Assembly: GCA_949128115.1 (NCBI GenBank)
Contig: OX421967.1
Location: 23,266,635-23,330,634 of the forward strand
Origin: Anaspis maculata
Lineage: Eukaryota > Arthropoda > Insecta > Coleoptera > Scraptiidae
DNA length: 64,000 bases
Reading direction: 5' to 3'
The position numbers and the translations under genes are program-made. The notes beneath the pieces were generated by a model. That model did no database searches, was not told where the DNA came from, and worked only from the letters and a program-made list of their open reading frames with translations. Numbering within the stretch: position 1 is the stretch's first letter; the number at the start of each line of letters is the position of its first letter. This document shows positions 58,206 to 64,000 of this stretch, one piece after another.

Positions 58206-58336
58206 GGCGACTGGGTGTACCCTTACCGTCCCGGCGATTACGCCACGCTGACCCGAAAGTACTTGGGTTCCCTCTACTGGTCAACTCTGACACTCACAAC
58301 GATAGGGGACTTACCCACGCCGGAAACGAACGCCGA
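58206..58336 (+). CDS. Cngl: CNG channel-like gene, exon 7 (pore)
   Basis: It starts [20 protein letters not shown] and contains the pore helix and filter [20 protein letters not shown], ending TNA plus GA before GTGAGT. The filter TTIGD carries an acidic Asp where CNGA subunits have Glu (TTIGE) and CNGB subunits have Gly. An acidic residue here sets cation selectivity and divalent block. This filter is what places the gene in the Cngl group rather than CngA or CngB. It leaves two bases to be completed by A (exon 8) or by G (optional exon 58420-58503). Confidence 0.96.
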
Positions 58337-58419
58337 GTGAGTACACTTGCTCTCTGTGTATCTTTCAGAATTTTAAATGAGAAAACATAATTTGAAACAA
58401 AAAAAACTGTGTGGCGCAG

Positions 58420-58503
58420 GAAGACCAACTCGGTGGATGGCCCCCGGTCCCTGCCGCGCAGAGGTATCAAGTCTCGCCTGCTGCAATTCAACACTAACAA
58501 CGG
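58420..58503 (+). CDS. Cngl: possible alternative 84-bp exon between pore and S6
   Basis: 84 bp bounded by GCGCAG and GG|GTACGT. The first base completes Glu from exon 7 (GA+G), and the last two bases are completed to Gly by exon 8 (GG+A). Inclusion therefore adds exactly 28 residues without changing the frame. It would encode KTNSVDGPRSLPRRGIKSRL and then LQFNTNNG, strongly basic. It is GC-rich like the real exons, while the flanks are AT-rich. The tract before the acceptor is poor in pyrimidines, which suits a weak, regulated exon. It is not proven; without it exons 7 and 8 also join perfectly. Confidence 0.55.
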
Positions 58504-58920
58504 GTACGTCCCCACCATTTGTGTGTCATCAAAACCCGATGAGATGGCGGCAGGACTGGAGGGCTGTTCACCGATTGTTCTCAATCACCCAAAATTTCTT
58601 CTTTTTTTCTTCTTTCGATTATTTACCGAAAAAAAAAAAAACACCTGCACGCTCACAGTTCTCGAACAGCCTACTGCCAGTCCTGCCGCGAAAACCACTC
58701 CACTATGTGCCACCAGCGTGAACACCCCTGTATCTGTTCGAAAACTATGAGTGTTTTTTCTGTGTTGTTGTGGAAATGAACGTTTTGAAAAGGGAGAAAC
58801 TTGGAAGACTCACCTCGATGCTCGTCTCAGCAACACGATCTGAAACAAGACGAATTGATTGAAACACTGATTTATTAAATCAAATCAAACGAAAAATCGT
58901 AAGCCAAAAATGTTTTCCAG
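58504..58920. other. intron between optional exon and exon 8
   Basis: AT-rich with runs of A and T. The acceptor GTTTTCCAG is at 58912-58920. Confidence 0.5.
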
Positions 58921-58979
58921 ATACGTCTTCACGATAGTCAGCTACCTGATCGGTGTGTTCATTTTTGCGACGATAGTCG
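58921..58979 (+). CDS. Cngl: CNG channel-like gene, exon 8 (S6)
   Basis: 59 bp. The first base completes Glu; the frame then reads YVFTIVSYLIGVFIFATIV, the S6 helix lining the inner pore. One base (G) is left before GTGAGT and is completed by GC of exon 9 to Gly. Confidence 0.95.
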
Positions 58980-59041
58980 GTGAGTAACGCATTTCAATCA
59001 CGTTTTCCTCGTTACTCTTTCAAACTCAATTTTTCGCACAG

Positions 59042-59136
59042 GCCAAGTGGGCAACGTGATAACGAACCGTAACGCGAATCGGCTCGAATTCGAGAGACTG
59101 CTGGACGGGGCCAAGACGTACATGAGGCATCACAAG
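59042..59136 (+). CDS. Cngl: CNG channel-like gene, exon 9 (S6 end, C-linker)
   Basis: It completes Gly and encodes QVGNVITNRNANRLEFERLL and then DGAKTYMRHHK, the end of S6 and start of the cytosolic C-linker that couples ligand binding to the gate. It has a CACAG acceptor and AAG|GTAAGA donor and ends in phase 0. Confidence 0.95.
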
Positions 59137-59237
59137 GTAAGAAAAGCTGGGTTTGGGTTGTGTGTGTGTTCATCAATCTGTCGGACCCCTCAGAGTAATT
59201 AATTACCTCTTGTTTTGTTTGTTACACGTATACACAG

Positions 59238-59399
59238 GTCCCTGGTGGGATGAAGAGACGAGTGCTGCGCTGGTACGATTACTCTTGGTCCAGGGGGAGG
59301 ATACAGGGCGGAGGCGACATCAACACTGCCCTAGGACTGCTGCCTGACAAGCTCAAGACCGAGCTGGCCCTCCATGTCAATTTAAGCGTCTTGAAGAAG
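59238..59399 (+). CDS. Cngl: CNG channel-like gene, exon 10 (C-linker)
   Basis: 54 codons in phase 0: VPGGMKRRVLRWYDYSWSRG, then RIQGGGDINTALGLLPDKLK and TELALHVNLSVLKK. This C-linker is highly conserved among CNG channels. The donor is AAG|GTAACG. The next exon should open the cyclic-nucleotide-binding domain. I find no such sequence up to 64000, so the gene continues past the window and this intron exceeds 4.6 kb. Confidence 0.95.
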
Positions 59400-60296
59400 G
59401 TAACGCACGGGGCGGATTATAAGACGAAGGGGGGATGCAGGGACGTCAGTTCTAGTGTTCCCATGAAATTAATTGAGCGTTAAAGTTAGTGCGTAAAGTG
59501 CCTTGAAAATTGCTATGAAATCACACGTTAGCCGAGAGATAAGGTTCCTAGCCCGCACCTCAAGAATGCGTTACACCCGAGGGCTCTAAAATCTAATAGA
59601 CACTGATTTTAACCTGTTTCGGGGGGATGATCGGGGTCTCTCAAATTTCTAAACGGTATTCCAAGAGAATTTACGATGCGAAAGCGGGAGATGAGATAAT
59701 TTCGTTCATCTCTATAATAACGCCTCCTTCATCATAATGTGTGCGGCAAAGGATCTGTAAACTTTAGTACCACATACACTACGTATACGTTTATCGGCTA
59801 ATATTGAGAATATTCCGAGTATTGAAAATAAAACTCGTGTGTATGTGTGGAAATCCAGAGCGAAGCTCTAAAAGGGTGCTAAAGTGAGCAATTTCTCAGA
59901 CATAAAATCAAATTGGGTACGTATTCACGCAAACGGGCCGTTGGCTGTTGTTTATCTTCCATGGATCTCTTGCCAAAAGCACGATCAACCAAATTGTAGT
60001 CAGATGGAATTCATGTAGAGAAATGTTTTCTGTTCTAAAAGAATTAAGAGGTTGTTAGATTTTTGATGGACCTCTCCATGACATGGTTTTGTCACCTCTA
60101 CTGTCCGTCCCTGTCTGGGTGATAGCAATTTTTTAGGCTAGTCTCATGCAGGTGGAACTAACCGTTTTGCAATATCTCTGACCGTTTCTGGATTATATTG
60201 AAAACTCTATGCAAAACTTTCTCGGCGAGTATCCAAAGACGAAGAGAGGTTTCTCACAAGGGAGCTTCCTAGAGCTTCGAAAGCTAAGACGCTCAG
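59400..60296. other. last visible intron, first part
   Basis: No repeat or exon recognised. Confidence 0.4.
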
Positions 60297-60440
60297 TAGT
60301 CCAGTCAAATTGAGGGTCAAATTGAGCGGAAATCGGCCAAAACCCGAAATAAATTCGGAAGTTGAGGAAATTTCCAAGACTTGGTTTTTTTTCAGGACCA
60401 ATCAACAAAGAGCACCATCCTTGCACATTTCCCATTCTAT
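60297..60440. repeat. single arm of the TAGTCCAGTCAAATT foldback family
   Basis: TAGTCCAGTCAAATTGAG, then AAATAAATTCGGAAGT, then AACTTGTAAACTATT. It matches the left arm of 25251-26871 in part and in order, without the inverted partner. Confidence 0.75.
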
Positions 60441-61168
60441 CTGAATAACTTGTAAACTATTGCCATTATTACAAAAACACATGTGAACAAATAAAGCCCG
60501 GTAAGTTCCCGTTAGTCGTTGATTCGGATTTGAGGGCAGAACGTGACCCTGCCTTTTTCACAAAAATTCAAGCAAACTTCTTGTTCAACTGTTTTCCAAA
60601 AAAACACCACTTGGCTGATCATGTTGAAATTTGGGGACTAACTGCAAAACAATGTGGATTATAAAATTGCAAACATATAATCGGTCCAAAGTTTCATTTG
60701 GTGATAATTGTCACGTAAGTTGAGGGAAAACAAGAAAAACGAACTTGATAACTTGATAACGTTTGATCTTTAGAAATTTATCCGCCATCGCTCACAGTGG
60801 GTGTGAAATGTGAAAATATAAATGAAAGGCGGTCTTCTCACAAAACGTTTATAAAAATAATTCCTGACTGCAGTTTCGAGAGCCTCTAGTTTCCCGTCGT
60901 CAGAGGTAAAATACTCTAAAATAGTAGCAGTGTCCCAAAATTACTCTGAATAACGGAAATGGTTTTTTATTTTTTTTCTTATTTTTTTTATTGGTTGTTT
61001 ATGGGCGCATCGAGTACTAGCTCATTAGCGCCCTTGCGGTGGCTTCCTCCGTTTCACCCTTTTTCCCTTGACGTAACCGCTCGGTTAGTAGTATTTCACT
61101 AAAATCTTCCTGGAAAAGACTAACATTTTTTATAGTCTTGTAAGATGAAGCGATTTTTATGCTAAAGT
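60441..61168. other. intron spacer
   Basis: No gene or clear repeat recognised; a T-rich run lies near 60965-60990. Confidence 0.35.
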
Positions 61169-63060
61169 TGGAACTAATTAGGGAGTCGAGAAAAATATGG
61201 CAATGTAGAAAATGAAAAACTGAATAAGAAAAATTGAAGATTCATTTTCAACCATCCCGGAAACCATGGTAACAAAAAATGGAGACGATGGAAAAACATG
61301 CGCCCAGGTCTTTTTTCTGGAACGGTGAGAGAACGGTGAAAGATATAAAAAAATTGTCAAGGACACAGTTGCAGGGAATTCAATAATCTACAAAAAAAGT
61401 TCCCGGGGGTATATTTCATGATCTTTTTCAGTTGAGCCGTTAATCGCGATCAAAGTTGCGCGCCGGTCCATTGAAGTGGAAAAACTCTCCACGTGACATT
61501 CCTCTTTCAATGCTACGAGAACGGCAAGAGATATCCGGAAATTGTGAGTGACGAAGTTGTAGAGAATTGAATGTTCCACTAAAAAATCTTCAAGGCCAAT
61601 CAATAGCCTTTCCAGTTTAGCCGTGAATCACGTTCGAAGTTGTGCAACAATCCTGTTGATTAAATAGTTCTACTGGAAAACCTACAAAAATCGTAGACTT
61701 GATTGAAATGATATGGCAATGTAGAGGACGGAAAACTGGATTTGGAAAACCAAAGTTTCGTTCCACATCGTTTCCGGAAATCTAAGAAAAAATAAAAGAA
61801 CTTGAAAATTTGCGATTTGCACTCCCAGCTTCCTCCTTGAATACTGAAATAAACGCTATGAATATGAAAAATATTGAAAACAAGCTTGTAGAGGATTAAA
61901 TAATTTATAGAAAATCTCGTGGTGTCATGGCGTGCATCTTTTTCGACTTAGCTGTGGAACGCTATCAAAGTTAGGGCACACGATTCGTGATGCGCCGCAC
62001 ATGTGGCCAAACTGGCGCGACGTGCCGGTGATTGTTCAATTGATCACTCGATTGATCATAAAACATGATAAAATTGAATGTGATCATTGTTAATTGGAAA
62101 TCAATTGAAAAACATCTCATTATCAAACGTTCATCATGTTTTCCAATCATTATATTTTGTTACAAAATACGAGTAGTACGAAAACTTACAAGAATCCTAG
62201 GCTAGATGGAAAAAATATGGCAAATAAGGTACATGAATTAAGAATGGATTTAAAAAAACAAAGTTCCACTCCACACCGTTTCAAGAGACTTGAGAAAATA
62301 AGAAAAACTTGGAAATTTGCAATTTGCTCGATCATTTAATCCTCTGCAAGCTTATTTTTGAACATTCTTCATATTCATTACGTTTATTTCAGTATTCACT
62401 GATGAAACTGGGAGTGCATATCGAAGACTTTCAAGTTCTTCTGTTTTTTTCTTAGATTTCCCGAAACGATGTGGAATGAAACTTTGGTTGTCCGGATCCA
62501 GTTTTTCATCCTCTACATTGTTTTTTTTTTCATCGAATCTACGATTTTTGTAAGTTTTCCGAAAGGGCCACTTCATCATCAGGATTGTCGCGCAACTTCG
62601 AACGTGGTTCACGGTTAAACTAGAAAAGCCAATAATTGGCCTCGAAGATTTTCTAGTGGAGCATTCAATTCTCTACAACTTCATCGCTCATAATTTTCAG
62701 ATAATCAGATATCTCTGGGCCTTCTCGCAGCAAAGCAGGAGGAATGTCAAGCGGAGAGTTTTTCCACTTAAATGGACCGGCACGCAACTTTGACCACGAT
62801 TAACGGCTAAACTGAAGGAGTTGAACATATGCTACCGGGAACTTTTTTGTAGATTATGAATTTCCTGCAGCTTTGTCTCGGACTATTTTCTTATATCTCT
62901 CACCGTTCCAGAAAAAAGACCACGGCGCATGTTTTTCCATCTTCATTTTTTTTTACAATACTTCCTGGGGGGTTGGAAATGAAACTTTCTTTTTCTTATT
63001 CAGTTTTCCGTTCTCTACATTGCCATCTTTCGTTTTTATCGAGTCCCTAATTAGTTCCAA
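61169..63060. mobile_element. foldback, 1.9 kb, TTGGAACTAATTAGGGA ends
   Basis: The arms of about 900 bp are inverted copies with moderate divergence, turn near 62110. A block with TATGGCAATGTAGA...CCGGAAA recurs near 61195, 61714 and, in part, 62215 (direct), with inverse copies near 62460-62520 and 62960-63030, so the arms themselves contain repeats. Non-coding. Confidence 0.8.
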
Positions 63061-63199
63061 GCGAGGTTCCAAGTTAAAGCTTATTTTCCTGGACTATTAG
63101 TTGGCATTATTGCTCGTGCCTGTATTTTTCACTTCTTTGTTCACAGTTAATATTTTCCAATAAACACTGTTTATTTGAGAAAAAACAATAAATTAGCAT

Positions 63200-63268
63200 T
63201 ATTATTACAAAAAATTCGTCCCACCCCAACCCAAAATGACACTACAGAAGACACTACCTACTTTGTGA
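63200..63268. repeat. fragment of the 44114-45198 foldback family
   Basis: AAAATGACACTAC and GACACTACCTACTTTGTGATA resemble 44290-44320 and 44555-44575. It is cut by the following palindrome. Confidence 0.55.
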
Positions 63269-64000
63269 TACAGGGGTGTTTCAAAAATAAGTGCCATTCT
63301 TTCCACCCTAGATTCAGATTCTCAAGATATTGTGCTAGTTTTTATTTTTCAAAAGTGCCCCTGGAAAAAGTTACAGGCCTTCAAAGTTCACTTTTTCAAT
63401 TCGTTTTTTATCCATAACTTTAATACGGCTGGGCCGATTTTGTCCAAATTTCAACAAAGGTGTCCTGAAATACGTCTCTATTGGATATTGATGGCGTCTT
63501 TGAACAAAAATGCCCAGTGGCGTAGATAGTGAGGGGTAGCCCCCCCCTTTCTACGTCCCTTGAAATTTTCCAAAACTGACTACATTTCTAGATTCCTTGT
63601 TTAATTTGCATAAAAAAGTTACTTTGCAAAATTTTGATATAAGGTTTCATTCTCGAGATATTTGGGTTTGAAACTTTGAAAAACATCTCGGAATCGCCAC
63701 TTTCCAGGGCCCAATTTTTTTTTTAGAAAATTAAAAATTGAAATTCAAGAAAACTCATGATTTCTCAACTGAAATAAGTTTTTTAGGTGTTTAAAGTTAA
63801 TAAACCACCATTTTTGCTGTGAGACATAGAGTTTTTCGGGAAAAAACAATTTGGGCCCTGGAAAATGGCGATTCCGAGATGTTTTTCAAAGTTTCAAACC
63901 CAAATATCTCAAAAATGAAGCCCCTGATCAAAATTTTGCAGGAGTAACTTTTTTTGCAAATGACCAAGGAATCTACAAATGTAATCAGTTTTGGAAAATC
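63269..64000. mobile_element. foldback, right part beyond the window
   Basis: It starts TACAGGGGTGTTTC. The inner part pairs 63590-63760 with 63805-63975 about an axis near 63783 (GGGCCC at 63707-63712 and 63853-63858). It is related to 21301-22288. The right arm leaves the window. Non-coding. Confidence 0.8.

Overview
This is insect (arthropod) nuclear DNA. It holds a single host gene broken into exons of 45-384 bp with GT-AG introns of up to 15 kb. Everything else is dense transposable-element and repeat sequence: Tc1/mariner, pogo, Ty3/Gypsy, BEL/Pao, LINE, SINE and long foldback elements. A hemipteran-like genome would fit, but I cannot name the species from the sequence.

The host gene is on the + strand and runs from an ATG at 14440 to beyond the right edge. 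Ten exons join in consistent phase: 14440-14484, 29532-29701, 40723-40896, 41351-41420, 42665-43048, 57404-57697, 58206-58336, 58921-58979, 59042-59136 and 59238-59399. They encode a cyclic nucleotide-gated channel of the insect Cngl (CNG channel-like) type: a charged N-terminal region, S1-S6, a pore with the filter TTIGDLP, and the C-linker. The cyclic-nucleotide-binding domain is not in the window and should lie in exons past 64000. An 84-bp segment at 58420-58503 fits perfectly, with matching phase, as an optional exon between pore and S6.

1-14 kb lies upstream of the gene. It holds a broken Jockey-type LINE ORF1 (left edge), three long palindromes, a 2.7-kb GC-rich satellite (5414-8145) framed by inverted short-repeat arrays, a decayed Gypsy pol, and a complete-looking 3.5-kb pogo-type transposon (9800-13321). 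That transposon carries a 705-codon transposase lacking two of its three catalytic aspartates. 13.3-14.4 kb is the GC-rich presumed promoter and 5'UTR.

Intron 1 (14.5-29.5 kb) is packed with palindromes, MITEs and a mariner relic. Intron 2 (29.7-40.7 kb) has a 1.4-kb palindrome and a BEL/Pao pol relic carrying a tRNA-derived SINE. Intron 5 (43.0-57.4 kb) has a LINE reverse-transcriptase relic, several nested palindromes and an apparently intact Tc1 element with identical terminal repeats. The last intron (from 59.4 kb) holds a 1.9-kb palindrome and another cut by the window edge.

The most unusual property is the number of long, near-perfect inverted duplications (about 15, 0.1-2.2 kb). Several have structures that ordinary terminal-inverted-repeat transposition does not explain: concentric transposon ends sharing one axis, arms that begin and end with the same segment, and arms that extend into a BEL fragment. 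All coordinates were read by eye; ends of repeats are accurate to a few bases where target sites are given and to tens of bases elsewhere.
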